Made by a program: the position numbers and the translations under genes. 64,000 bases of DNA, taken from Myxococcota bacterium (lineage in GTDB: Bacteria; Myxococcota_A; UBA9160; SMWR01). Below the pieces are notes generated by a model. That model saw only the letters and a list, made by a program, of their open reading frames with translations, was not told where the DNA came from and made no database searches. This document shows, one piece after another, positions 8,653 through 17,836 of this stretch (within the stretch, counting starts at the first letter, position 1; every line of letters begins with the position of its first letter). Location: positions 115,888 to 179,887 of the forward strand of contig JAKVBI010000017.1 of NCBI GenBank assembly GCA_022447545.1. Reading direction: 5' to 3'.

Positions 8653-10638
8653 TCAAGGGGGACTCGTCGGGGGCGAATACCAGATTGGCGAGGTCCATGC
8701 GCGTTCTTGAATCACAGGGCGGTGCCCAGCACTGCAACAGGGCTCGTAGCCTCGGGTGAGGGTGCTGGGGTCGCTGCAGACCACGCCGGCAGCGACGCAG
8801 AGTTGTTGGCTCCAGCGGCAGGTGGGGTTTTCGAGGACGCGTGCGTAGTAGAAAGCGCGCTGCTCGGGGTCGAAGTCGGGGTCTCGCCAGACGGTGCAGA
8901 GGCTGGAGTCACCTTGGCCCTGGGTCTGGCAAGTACGGGGGTCCACCGAAGCGCCGTTTTCGCCACCGGCAACATCCATGACGGTCTCACGAGTCTCACC
9001 CTCCTCGACCCAACCCTTCACGATCTGGATGCGTTGTAGCCCCGTGCCTGGGCGGTTCTCGGTTCCAGGATCTCGAAGTGCTGATACGGCAAAAGTGGGT
9101 GCGCGAGACTCCTTTGGACGTGGAGGCAGGTCGCTTCCCATGGGTACGCCCCCTGCGTAGCCTCGGCTTGCGAAATCGTTCCCACAGAGGTCATTGTCGT
9201 AGTCCCAACCGCCGAAGAAGCGGACGGCTGGTCGGGTGCCGCTCGTCCCATAGGTCTCCCGCCGTTTCAATGCAGCAAAGATCGAATCCCGACTGTTTTC
9301 CTCAGCCCAGACCACTGCGAGTCCGCCCGGGTTGAACTCGATGTTGTCGGGGAGTCCCGTCGGTAGAGTCGTAGACGCACTCATGCCCGCTCCGCCATGG
9401 CCCTTGGAGTCGGATTCCAAGACCATGCCCGGAGTCGCGAGGTGGGTATCCGTACTGGCAATGATGCCGTACTTGAGGGGATTGACGCCGAGGCTTTCCT
9501 CCAAGAGGAGTCCCTTCTTCAGGGCTTCGCGCACCATGGCCGAACGCTTGGGCTTGGGGACGTTCTGGGAGGCGACCATGCCGATGCCAGCGATGCGTCG
9601 GACGCCAGCGAAGCTGTCGTAGTCGAGTTTTTCGAATGCGCAGGCTTCATCCACGGTATCGCCCACGAGTAAACACTCGGAATCCCCTTTGTGTTGCATG
9701 ATCTCAACCAGTGATTCATAGCGCTGGCGTCGCTGGGCCTCTTCGACGTCCACGGTCATTTGGGCGTCGGCAGCGGTTCGGAGCTTTGCGCTCTGGAACA
9801 TCAGACCGTCACCGCTGATGTTGGAATTGTGGGGGATCGTGACGACATCGCAGCCCTCGCGTCCCTCAATACAGTCTCGCTCGAGACCGATCCAGAGGTC
9901 ATACGCCGAGGGGGTGTCGACCCACGATAGTGCATAGCTAGGAACTCGGTCATTGCGGAAGATCACGTTGCGATGCAGGTTTTCGCCATTCCCCACCGAA
10001 GCGGTCCACTCGTAGCCTACGAAGCTCGTGAACGTGCAGGCCGATGATCGATCGTAGGCCTCCTCAGCGGCGTCCTGGATGTCTTGCCAGGCCTCGCGGT
10101 GATTGCTCGCGCAGAGTTCGCCGTTCTCGCCACAGAATTGAAAACGATTGCGGGCGATCAGGGTGCGTGAGGCGGTGACCATGGCAAGAGGGCCCAGGTT
10201 GCGGATGAACCAACAAGCGTCGGAGTCGTATCCTGGCTGGCCCTGGGTATAACAAGAACGGACTTCGCCGAGCATCTCCGAGTGGTCGGAGACGGCGGTC
10301 CAATCGAGAGGGCGGTCTATGCGAACCTTGCGCAGGGCCTTTCCGTCGGGCGTGTACGGTTGAATCCCCACCTCCTCGCCCTTGGCGAATCGGTAGGCAT
10401 CGCCTGGAGTACCACGAGTCGATTGGGAGGCAGCATCGAACGAGTAGGCGGTATGGACGTGGGTGTCACCGAAAAGGGGTTGGCGAAGCGCTTCGTGGTG
10501 ATCGCAGTCGTCGCGCTGCTCCGTACGTTCGAAACTCCGTTTCGGTGGTTCGGTGGCCAGGCTGGCTGCCGGGGGGATTGCCAGGACGATCGCGCAGACG
10601 GTGAAGCGGGCGACTCCTCCGAAGTTTTTTGCAGTCAT
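8653..10638 (-). CDS. DUF3604 domain protein, exported (PHP-like fold)
   Basis: 661 residues. The N-terminus MTAKNFGGVARFTVCAIVLA with a following ...AASLA is a cleavable Sec signal, so the product is probably periplasmic or secreted. FGDTHVHTAYSFDA (about 56-69) is the opening metal-binding motif of DUF3604, and DWTAVSDHSEMLGEV (about 110-124), IPHNSNIS, IASTDTHLATPG (about 400) and FFGGWDYDNDLC follow as in that family. These His/Asp clusters resemble the PHP phosphoesterase fold, so a metal-dependent hydrolase role is likely. The true substrate of the family is not established to my knowledge. The ATG at 10638 follows GGAGAAG. The gene converges with the flavoprotein, 9 bases apart. Confidence 0.85.
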   Translation of the reverse strand: MTAKNFGGVARFTVCAIVLAIPPAASLATEPPKRSFERTEQRDDCDHHEALRQPLFGDTHVHTAYSFDAASQSTRGTPGDAYRFAKGEEVGIQPYTPDGKALRKVRIDRPLDWTAVSDHSEMLGEVRSCYTQGQPGYDSDACWFIRNLGPLAMVTASRTLIARNRFQFCGENGELCASNHREAWQDIQDAAEEAYDRSSACTFTSFVGYEWTASVGNGENLHRNVIFRNDRVPSYALSWVDTPSAYDLWIGLERDCIEGREGCDVVTIPHNSNISGDGLMFQSAKLRTAADAQMTVDVEEAQRRQRYESLVEIMQHKGDSECLLVGDTVDEACAFEKLDYDSFAGVRRIAGIGMVASQNVPKPKRSAMVREALKKGLLLEESLGVNPLKYGIIASTDTHLATPGMVLESDSKGHGGAGMSASTTLPTGLPDNIEFNPGGLAVVWAEENSRDSIFAALKRRETYGTSGTRPAVRFFGGWDYDNDLCGNDFASRGYAGGVPMGSDLPPRPKESRAPTFAVSALRDPGTENRPGTGLQRIQIVKGWVEEGETRETVMDVAGGENGASVDPRTCQTQGQGDSSLCTVWRDPDFDPEQRAFYYARVLENPTCRWSQQLCVAAGVVCSDPSTLTRGYEPCCSAGHRPVIQERAWTSPIWYSPPTSPP

Positions 10639-10871
10639 GGCTTCTCCTTTTCGGTTCTCCTGGGGGGGGGCGGTGTGGGGGCGGCCAAAAGGAGAGGCGG
10701 TTTCCGCCGGTCCCGGTGAGCCAAACCACGCGTATCATGGGGGTGGAAGCGTCGACATCGCAACTGCTATGGACGCAGATCTTTCGGACGTTCGCGCTCG
10801 ATGCGAATCCGACCGATGAGTCGGGGGGACGGAGTGAGTCATTTGCGTTTTAGAGCCGGGTTCCCAGGTCG

Positions 10872-13142
10872 ATGAAACGGCGTCGGCGAAACGGCGGCCG
10901 CGAGGCGCGACCCAAGAAGGGTGGGGGCAAGGCGGATCGGCGGCGGACCCGACGAACCCAACGGGTCGATCTTGACGGTGTGCTGCAGGTGATCGAGAGG
11001 AGAGGCCGTCGGCCCATCACGGCTGCAGCGATCGGGCGCGTGCTGGGAATCCAGCGGGACGCAGCCCGGCGCCTCAAGAAGCCTCTCACGCAATTGCTCC
11101 AGCAGGGCAGTATCGAACGGGTGGCCGCGGGGTACCGCATGTGCCGGCGCGATGGATTGGTGGAGGGCACCGTAGAAGTGCTGAGTCGGGCGGGTTCGCG
11201 CGATCTTAGCGTGGTTCGTGACGACGCCAGGCGGGAATGGTCTGTGCACAAGACTCCCGCCACCCCGGAGTTCCGGTTGGGCGATCGTGTTCTGTTGTTA
11301 CCGCGAACCGAAGCCCAACGGGGCCGAAAGGGGAGGGGCGAAATCCTCCACGTGCTCGACGGCGCTCGAGAGGGTTGGCTGGGACTCCTTCAAACCCACT
11401 CTGGGGGTGCCGTGGTGTTGCCCTATTACGACGACGCGGATTGGTCGGTTCAAATCGAGAGCAGGCACCTAGGAGCGGGGCGCGATGGGGACGTGGTTGT
11501 GGCGGCTCCCATGGACACATCGGGCTCCGGTCGGAAACGCCGCGTGCGAACCCCGGGGGTTCCGAGGGGGAGGGTTACCGAGGTACTTGGACGGCCTGGC
11601 GATGCCGAGGCCGATACCCGGGCCATCGCCTGGCGGCATCGCTGGCCTCTGGAGTTCACGGAATCGGTGATTCGGGAGGCGACGGCGATTCCCGAGGGCC
11701 TGGAGGAGGAGGAGGTTGCGGAGCGACGGGATCTGCGAGACCGCTGCTTCGTCACCATCGATCCCGAGTCCGCGCGGGATTTCGATGATGCGGTGTGTGC
11801 AGAACCGCGCGCCGGAGGCGGAACGTGCCTCTGGGTCGCGGTTGCAGATGTCGCCCACTTCGTGGTTCCGGGCTCAGCCGTCGATGTGGAGGCCCTGGCC
11901 CGCGGTTTCAGCGTGTATTTCCCAGAGCGCGCCATTCCCATGCTCCCCGAGCGCCTCTCCAGTAATTTGTGCTCTCTGCGTCCAGGCGTCGACCGTCTCG
12001 CCATGGTGGTGGAGATGGCATTCGATGCAGAGGGGAAGCGGGTCGGTCGGCGTTTTCACCAGGCAGTGATTCGAAGCCACGCGCGTCTGAGCTACGCCCA
12101 AGCTGCGTCGCGAATGGACGCCCGGGAGGCGGGTGCGGATCGGAAGCGAGATGAACCACGAGAGCGTGCCATCGACGGTTGCTTGGCCCAACTCTTTGAT
12201 CTCGCCGCCCGACTCGAGCGGCGCCGGAGCCAGGAAGGCTACCTGGAATTGCAGATCCCCGAGCCCGAGGTGGTCATCGATCCCGAAGGGCGTGTGGTCG
12301 ATGTCGTGCGGGCATCTCGAGCCAGTGCGCATGGGGCGGTAGAAGAAGCCATGTTGGCAGCCAACCGGGCGGTGGCCGAGGCTCTGGCGGCTTCGGACCA
12401 CCCAGCGATCCGGCGCGTCCATCCCCCGCCGAGTGAGCGTGCCGCGGGCCACTTGCGGGAGGTCCTGCTGGAATTCGGGCTGGAGGAGGAGGCCGCGGCT
12501 GAATTGTCTCCGCGAAATCTTGCCCGTGCCCTCCAGCGGGTAGAGGCAAGACCCGAACGGGCAGTTATTCACGGTCGCGTTCTGCAAAGCCTTTCACAAG
12601 CACATTATTCCGTCGGTCATGGCGGGCATTTTGCACTGGGTTTTGGTCACTACACGCATTTCACGTCACCGATTCGGCGCTACGCGGATCTCATGGTTCA
12701 CCGGGCACTGAAGTCCGTCATGCAAACAACGGGTGAGTCTCCGGCGTATCGACTCGAAACGGCTCGGCGCGTGGCGAGACGTACGTCGTGGCGCGAGCGG
12801 TTGGCGATCCAGGCCGAACGGGATCGTGTCGCATTGAGCCGCTGTGCGTTGATGGCCGAGCGGGTCGGTCAGCGATTCGAGGGAGTCGTGACCGGGGTGG
12901 CATCCCATGGGCTCTATGTTGCCCTCGACGCACCTTTTGTCGAAGGAATGGTACATGTCTCGCAGCTTCGGGCTCCCACTCGCTTCGATGAGCGTCGCCG
13001 GGAACTCTCTTCGGGGCGCCCGCCTCAGCGGTTTCGCATGGGGGACCGCATCCGGGTTGAACTCGTGGAGGTCGATGCCCGTAGAGCACGAATTGGTTTT
13101 GCGTTGGATCTCGCCACCTCGCCGGGAAAGCGCAGGGGCTGA
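10872..13142 (+). CDS. rnr: Ribonuclease R (RNB-family 3'-5' exoribonuclease)
   Basis: 756 residues. A basic N-terminus is followed by a winged-helix RNA-binding domain (about 35-95, with TAAAIGRVLGIQRDAARRLK), cold-shock-like OB domains, the RNB catalytic domain with TIDPESARDFDDAVCAE (about 295-311, the Mg-binding aspartates) and HFTSPIRRYADLMVHRAL (about 596-613), and a C-terminal S1 domain GVVTGVASHGLYVALDAPF. It is a processive exoribonuclease able to degrade structured RNA. The start ATG has an AGG-containing site five bases upstream. The protein lacks the long lysine-rich C-terminal tail of E. coli RNase R; its basic tract is N-terminal instead. A 38-codon frame at 10737-10853 precedes it but has no clear support. 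Confidence 0.93.
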   Translation: MKRRRRNGGREARPKKGGGKADRRRTRRTQRVDLDGVLQVIERRGRRPITAAAIGRVLGIQRDAARRLKKPLTQLLQQGSIERVAAGYRMCRRDGLVEGTVEVLSRAGSRDLSVVRDDARREWSVHKTPATPEFRLGDRVLLLPRTEAQRGRKGRGEILHVLDGAREGWLGLLQTHSGGAVVLPYYDDADWSVQIESRHLGAGRDGDVVVAAPMDTSGSGRKRRVRTPGVPRGRVTEVLGRPGDAEADTRAIAWRHRWPLEFTESVIREATAIPEGLEEEEVAERRDLRDRCFVTIDPESARDFDDAVCAEPRAGGGTCLWVAVADVAHFVVPGSAVDVEALARGFSVYFPERAIPMLPERLSSNLCSLRPGVDRLAMVVEMAFDAEGKRVGRRFHQAVIRSHARLSYAQAASRMDAREAGADRKRDEPRERAIDGCLAQLFDLAARLERRRSQEGYLELQIPEPEVVIDPEGRVVDVVRASRASAHGAVEEAMLAANRAVAEALAASDHPAIRRVHPPPSERAAGHLREVLLEFGLEEEAAAELSPRNLARALQRVEARPERAVIHGRVLQSLSQAHYSVGHGGHFALGFGHYTHFTSPIRRYADLMVHRALKSVMQTTGESPAYRLETARRVARRTSWRERLAIQAERDRVALSRCALMAERVGQRFEGVVTGVASHGLYVALDAPFVEGMVHVSQLRAPTRFDERRRELSSGRPPQRFRMGDRIRVELVEVDARRARIGFALDLATSPGKRRG

Positions 13143-13154
13143 GAAGTTTCCGGT

Positions 13155-13856
13155 TCAACGTTCGAACACGTACTCGCTCATGGCGGTCACGTCCGTTGCG
13201 TCCATCTGGAGAAAGCGCTCGACGGTATCCATCATACGCTTGAGGTTCGCGTCGAATTTCTTCTGGTCGCCGACGGCGTCGTAGAAGACGTGTGGGTCGC
13301 TGAGCGCCCCGATGGGGAAGCCTTCCTCGACGATGGCCGACCAGTCGGGTGGAGTGCCGGTCAGCACGCGCACGATTTCGTTTCGAACGTATTGGAATGT
13401 CGATTGGGTTTCGATGGCACACGGGCGTTGCTCTTCTTGCCAGATGCGAATGAATTCCTCGTAGGGAATGTCCTGTTTGGCGGTGACACAGGTCACTTGG
13501 GAGAAGCCGGGTGTGCGTTCGCCGGGAGCTGCCACGTGCTTCGTGTTCACGATGGGGCTGGACTCGACCACGAGGAAGCTCGTCAGGGATGCACTGGCTT
13601 CCGAGAGCACGGCTTCGATGGGGCCCCGGTCCTGGGCCAGTTCGATCCAATAGGAGACGAAGGCCGATTTGGGGGGGCCCACCGGGGTCATTCGCAGGGA
13701 TTGGCCTTCGGCTACGGCGTTGTCTTCAGCGCAGATCTTCAGCTTCAGGGCACCGAGTTCCCGGAGTCTCGGAGCGATGCGTTGGAGTAAAACGTCGCAG
13801 AATTCCTGGGGGCTCTGGTTTTCGGGTCGCCATAGCAGGGTCGTGATCTTTTCCAT
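13155..13856 (-). CDS. EthD-like (dimeric alpha/beta barrel) protein
   Basis: 233 residues from ATG 13856, with GGAG upstream. The longer frame to 14015 runs into the flavoprotein gene and is not used. The sequence starts MEKITTLLWRPENQSPQEFC and contains a second ferredoxin-like half: QVTCVTAKQDIPYEEFIRIW (about 125-145), followed by TQSTFQYVRNEIVR. Two such halves suit the tandem EthD/ABM fold. EthD proteins accompany P450 or catabolic systems without a firmly known biochemical role. It is the last gene of the minus-strand catabolic run that begins at 22048. Assignment rests on pattern and context, so it is moderate. Confidence 0.6.
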   Translation of the reverse strand: MEKITTLLWRPENQSPQEFCDVLLQRIAPRLRELGALKLKICAEDNAVAEGQSLRMTPVGPPKSAFVSYWIELAQDRGPIEAVLSEASASLTSFLVVESSPIVNTKHVAAPGERTPGFSQVTCVTAKQDIPYEEFIRIWQEEQRPCAIETQSTFQYVRNEIVRVLTGTPPDWSAIVEEGFPIGALSDPHVFYDAVGDQKKFDANLKRMMDTVERFLQMDATDVTAMSEYVFER

Positions 13857-13890
13857 GGTGGATGCTCCGTTGGTTGGCTCGGGTTTGCGA

Positions 13891-15354
13891 TCAGACGGGC
13901 TTTGCACGGGCCAGGGCCTGGCCGGCCCGACGGCCGAAGAAGCTGCCATCGCCGAGTGAAATTCCACTGCTGTAGCCCTGTTTGCTGATCCCAGAGGTGG
14001 TGCGCCCGGCCGCATGGAGGCCCGGGATGGGTTCGCCGCCTGGAGTCTTTACCCGACCGTGGGAATCGATGTGCAGACCTCCCAGTGTGAATCCGCAGTA
14101 AACGGAATGTTCGGGTCGAAGGTCGAGGGCTCCAAAGGGAGGGTGCTCGAGGGGACGGACATGGCTCGGGTGTTTGTGAAAGAGTGGGTCGCGTTGGTGT
14201 TTCGCGTGCTCGTTGTAGAACGCCACGGTCTGCTGGAGTGCGCCTGTGGGCATACCGATCTCGGCCTCCAATTCCTGGATGGTCTCACCGGCCATGACCT
14301 GAAGGTCGGGGATGTTCTTGGTTTGCCCGAAACTCTTCTCGTCGACGATCAACCACGCCTGGCCGTCCTGGTGAAGGAGGGAAAATTCTCCCCAGCGGCC
14401 CATATAGGCGTCTTCGTTGAGGAAGCGCTGGGCGTTGGCGTTTACGAGCAAGCCCTGCTTGAGCGACACCGGCGGGAAGATGGGCAGGGTGATGTCGCCG
14501 GAATCCATGCGGATGGTGGCCGCCCCCACGGCGATTCCCATCTGGATCGCGCTGCCGTCATCGTTTTCTGTCCCCACCTTCATCTTGCAACGTCGCAGCC
14601 AGGGCGCGTGGCGCTCGAGCATTTCGTCGTTCCAGATGAACCCACCAGCGGTCAATGCTACTCCGCGTCGCGCGCGTACGCAGATTTCCTCACCAGCGTG
14701 GCGCAACACCACACCTACCACGCGCCCATCGGATTCGGTGATCAGTCGCTCTGCCAGGTGATCCCCACGAACGCGTACTCCACTGCGCTGGGCGGATTCG
14801 ATCAGGCTGTTCATGAGGATCGCGCCCTTGGAGCCCATGACACTGGCGCAATGCCCACGCGGGGCGGGTTTGGCGATTGTGCTGAAGGGGTGGCAGTCCT
14901 CACTGCCCGAATAGGTGAGGCTTTCATCGGTTTCGGGTTCATGAGCGTCAGGAAAGAAGGCCTCCTTGAAGAAGACGCCCTGTTTTATGAACCAGTCGAA
15001 GTGGTCGACACTGTGCTCGACGAAGGGCGCCACCAGGCTCTCATCGGGGGCGGGTCCGCAGGCCGCCATCAGGTACTTGAACATCTCTTCGGGGGTGTCC
15101 TCGAATCCCAGGGCGGTTTGCAATGCTGTGCCGCCCCCCATGTAGATCAGGCCGCCGGAGTTGGCGGATGTGCCTCCGCCCGCCGATGCCCGTTCGGTGA
15201 CGAGAACGTCGGCCCCGAGTGCGGCAGCTTCGATGGCGCAACTCGCGCCTGCGATTCCGTACCCCACCACCACGACGTCGGCCTCGTCGTCGTAGTGGGT
15301 GATGGTCGCGGCAGCGCGCGGAGATCGGGAGTCGTGGGCAGCGTCGGCGGTCAC
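13891..15354 (-). CDS. FAD-dependent dehydrogenase, KstD-like, paralogue of the 7135 gene
   Basis: 487 residues. ADVVVVGYGIAGASCAIEAA is the FAD-binding GxGxxG motif; ERASAGGGTSANSGGLIYMG the FAD loop; RGVALTAGGFIWNDEMLERH, NANAQRFLNEDAYMGR and GLHAAGRTTSGISKQGYSSG match the order seen in the 7135-8643 protein. The open frame extends to 15492, overlapping the acyl-CoA dehydrogenase gene; the GTG at 15354, with a GAGG site upstream, gives a family-sized N-terminus and a 43-base gap. Within an operon containing two acyl-CoA dehydrogenases and a ligase, introduction of a ring or alpha,beta double bond is a reasonable guess. Confidence 0.83.
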   Translation of the reverse strand: MTADAAHDSRSPRAAATITHYDDEADVVVVGYGIAGASCAIEAAALGADVLVTERASAGGGTSANSGGLIYMGGGTALQTALGFEDTPEEMFKYLMAACGPAPDESLVAPFVEHSVDHFDWFIKQGVFFKEAFFPDAHEPETDESLTYSGSEDCHPFSTIAKPAPRGHCASVMGSKGAILMNSLIESAQRSGVRVRGDHLAERLITESDGRVVGVVLRHAGEEICVRARRGVALTAGGFIWNDEMLERHAPWLRRCKMKVGTENDDGSAIQMGIAVGAATIRMDSGDITLPIFPPVSLKQGLLVNANAQRFLNEDAYMGRWGEFSLLHQDGQAWLIVDEKSFGQTKNIPDLQVMAGETIQELEAEIGMPTGALQQTVAFYNEHAKHQRDPLFHKHPSHVRPLEHPPFGALDLRPEHSVYCGFTLGGLHIDSHGRVKTPGGEPIPGLHAAGRTTSGISKQGYSSGISLGDGSFFGRRAGQALARAKPV

Positions 15355-15397
15355 CGGAGAACCTCGATGGGGTGGGGTGTCGAAGAGGACAGTGTTT

Positions 15398-16537
15398 TCA
15401 ATAGCCGCGCAGGTTGGCGTAGCGGTCCCGGTGGAAGGAGGCGTCGCCGAAAGTGAACTGCTGGACTCTGAACCGTTTGAGGTAGAGACCAATGTCTTCC
15501 TCGTCGGTCATCCCGATGCCGCCGAGCATCTGTACGCCTTCGTTTCCCATGAGAAAGGCGGTCTCGGACAGCCTGGCTTTGGCGGTGCTCACGAGTTCGG
15601 GGACGGCTTCGTCGCCGGAGTCTATGGCTTGCTGTACTTCGATCACGATGGAGCGTGACAGTTCGATCTCTACATGCAGTTCAGCGGCACGGTGCTTCAA
15701 TGCTTGGAAGGAACCGATCACTGTCCCGAATTGTTCGCGAACCTTGAGGTAGTTCAGTGTGTGCTCGAAGGCGGCCTCGATCCCTCCGAGCATTTCGGCA
15801 CACAGACCCGCCGTGGCTCGGTCGAGTACCGGGTCGAGAATCTCTGCTCCTCGGTCGATTTCGCCCAGTAATCGTTGGCCGTCGACCTCGACATCCCGAA
15901 ACTCAATGCGTGCTGCGTTGCGCCCGTCGACCTGAAGCGTCCGAGTGCGGGTGATGCCCGGTGTCTCCGCGTCGACGAGAAAGAGCGAGAGTCCGTTCCG
16001 GTCTCTGCTCGATCCCGAGGTGCGGGCTACGACGAGGAGTTGGTCCGCGACGTGACCGTCCAGAACGAAGGTCTTGCTTCCGGCGATGGTGTATCCGCTG
16101 GGCGTCTTCGTTGCGCGCGTCTCGGTCGCGTAAGGGGCGTGGCGTGTTTGCTCCTGGTGAGCCACGGCCAATATCCGCTGACCGCTGCATACCCCAGTCA
16201 GAACCTCCTTGCGCAGAGCCTCGCTGGCCCCGAGGTCGATGGCCGTTCCTCCTAGAGCGATGGTCGATAGGAGGGGACTGGCAGTCAGGGTCCGTCCGCA
16301 CTCCTGCAGAACCACACCGAGTTCGGTATGCCCGAGATCGGCGCCGCCGAATTCCTCTGCGAAGGGAATTCCTGCCCAGCCGAGTTCCGCCATCTCCTTC
16401 CAGAGGCTCTTGGAGAAACCTATGGGGTCGGGTTCATCCCGCAGGCGTCGGAGTTCGCCGGTGGGGGATTTTTCACTGATGAAGTCCCGGGCGATTTCCC
16501 GGAGCAGAGTCTGTTCTTCGCTGTGTACGAGGGGCAT
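15398..16537 (-). CDS. Acyl-CoA dehydrogenase (subunit of a likely heteromeric pair)
   Basis: 379 residues. The N-terminal helical domain contains ELGWAGIPFAEEFGGADLG (about 52-70); the middle beta domain reads SGYTIAGSKTFVLDGHVADQ; the C-terminal domain has YLKVREQFGTVIGSFQALKH (about 264-283, FAD-contacting Arg) and QMLGGIGMTDEEDIGLYLKR (about 342-361), where the base glutamate lies. The gene starts 12 bases after its neighbour at 16550-17752, another acyl-CoA dehydrogenase. Adjacent divergent acyl-CoA dehydrogenase genes commonly encode alpha2beta2 enzymes that act on steroid side-chain CoA thioesters (FadE28/29-type); that parallel is inference. AGGAAC precedes the ATG. Confidence 0.87.
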   Translation of the reverse strand: MPLVHSEEQTLLREIARDFISEKSPTGELRRLRDEPDPIGFSKSLWKEMAELGWAGIPFAEEFGGADLGHTELGVVLQECGRTLTASPLLSTIALGGTAIDLGASEALRKEVLTGVCSGQRILAVAHQEQTRHAPYATETRATKTPSGYTIAGSKTFVLDGHVADQLLVVARTSGSSRDRNGLSLFLVDAETPGITRTRTLQVDGRNAARIEFRDVEVDGQRLLGEIDRGAEILDPVLDRATAGLCAEMLGGIEAAFEHTLNYLKVREQFGTVIGSFQALKHRAAELHVEIELSRSIVIEVQQAIDSGDEAVPELVSTAKARLSETAFLMGNEGVQMLGGIGMTDEEDIGLYLKRFRVQQFTFGDASFHRDRYANLRGY

Positions 16538-16549
16538 GGGATGGGTTCC

Positions 16550-17752
16550 TCAGTCGGGAAGGCCGAGCACGCGCTTGGCGATGATGTTGAGTTGGACCTC
16601 GGAGGTGCCTCCCTCGATCGAGTTCCCCTTGGAACGCAGCCAGGTGCGTGTCTGGTCGATCTCGAAAGGTTCGTAGCCGTCACCCTCCCAGCCCAAGCCC
16701 TGGGTTCCCAGAATTGCCACCATGAGTTCGCCGCGCTTCTTGGCGTCTTCCGATGCCTTGTACTTGAAGATCGACGAGGCGGTTCCCACGTCATTTCCCG
16801 CACGTGCCTCGTCGGCAGTGCGTCGAACGGTGGAGTTGAAGCAGTGCTGGTCCATCTCCATCCGGGCCAGGCGGTCGCGGATGATCGGGTCCGCCACTTT
16901 TCCGTCCGAGGTGCCGCAATAGCGTTTAGCCAATTCCGGGGGGGCATCGGTCCCACGGGTGGGTCCCATGAAACCGGAAGAGGAAATGCCCTGGCGCTCG
17001 TACTGAAGAAGGCGCTTGGCCACCGTCCAACCCCCGTGGAGAGGGCCTACCAGGGCGTTCTTCTCGGCTCGGACCTCTTCGAAGAAAGTCTGGCAGAAGG
17101 GTGACGAACCGCTGATCAGCTTGATAGGACTCACACGCACGCCCGGCTGGTTCATGTCGATCAGAATCAGGCTGATTCCTTCGTGCTTGGGCGCACCGGG
17201 ATCGCTGCGAACCAGGCAGAACATCCAGTCTGCGACGTCCGCTCCCGAGGTCCAGATCTTCTGACCTGTGATCGAGTAGTGGTCCCCGCGGTCTTCACAG
17301 CGGGTTTGCAGCGAAGCCAGGTCGGAGCCCGCACCAGGCTCGCTGTAGCCCTGGCACCAACTGATTTCACCCCGGGCGATGGGAGGAAGATGTTGTTGCT
17401 TCTGCTCCTCGGTACCGAACTCGAGGAGCGTCGGGCCGAACATCAGGAGCCCCATGCTCACAACGGGGGGGGGTGCCCCGAGGCGCAGCATCTCTTCGCG
17501 AAGCACGGCCGCCTGGGCACGCTCGAGGCCGGCACCGCCGTACTCCCGGGGCCAGGTGGGTGCGCAATAGCCCCGTTCTACTGCTCGAGAGAGCCACAGG
17601 TGCGAGTCTTCAGCGGGCTCGGCGAAGACCGGAAACCTTCGGCCTCCCATGGTGGTTCCGCTCCGCTGTCCCGTCGAGCTACGCAGACTCTCTGGGCAAC
17701 TGGTTTCGATCCATTCGCGCGTTTCTTCGCGGAACTGCTCGAGTTCGTTCAT
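16550..17752 (-). CDS. Acyl-CoA dehydrogenase (second subunit of the pair)
   Basis: 400 residues. APTWPREYGGAGLERAQAAV (about 64-83), WCQGYSEPGAGSDLASLQTR (about 132-151, flavin-contact loop), SITGQKIWTSGADVADWMFC and the C-terminal SIEGGTSEVQLNIIAKRVLG (about 378-397) identify an acyl-CoA dehydrogenase of the FadE type. It precedes the 379-residue dehydrogenase by 12 bases, which suggests co-translation and hetero-oligomer formation. It follows the ligase gene after 84 bases. Reaction: alpha,beta-desaturation of a CoA thioester, passing electrons to ETF; no ETF genes are in the window. Confidence 0.88.
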   Translation of the reverse strand: MNELEQFREETREWIETSCPESLRSSTGQRSGTTMGGRRFPVFAEPAEDSHLWLSRAVERGYCAPTWPREYGGAGLERAQAAVLREEMLRLGAPPPVVSMGLLMFGPTLLEFGTEEQKQQHLPPIARGEISWCQGYSEPGAGSDLASLQTRCEDRGDHYSITGQKIWTSGADVADWMFCLVRSDPGAPKHEGISLILIDMNQPGVRVSPIKLISGSSPFCQTFFEEVRAEKNALVGPLHGGWTVAKRLLQYERQGISSSGFMGPTRGTDAPPELAKRYCGTSDGKVADPIIRDRLARMEMDQHCFNSTVRRTADEARAGNDVGTASSIFKYKASEDAKKRGELMVAILGTQGLGWEGDGYEPFEIDQTRTWLRSKGNSIEGGTSEVQLNIIAKRVLGLPD

Positions 17753-17836
17753 GGCTTGGAACCTCGTCGTGATTTCGGTTTCAACGTGGATCGCATCGGG
17801 TCGAAGCCCCGGATCGGTGGTTTTCGCCGATACAGG

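Noticed and set aside
10737-10853. 38-codon frame just upstream of rnr
   Set aside because: No clear ribosome site, no recognisable motif; could be a leader peptide but there is nothing to support it.
14014-15456. 480-codon open frame on the plus strand
   Set aside because: It lies antisense to the KstD-like flavoprotein, whose motifs are complete; the plus-strand translation shows no family and is a GC-rich shadow.
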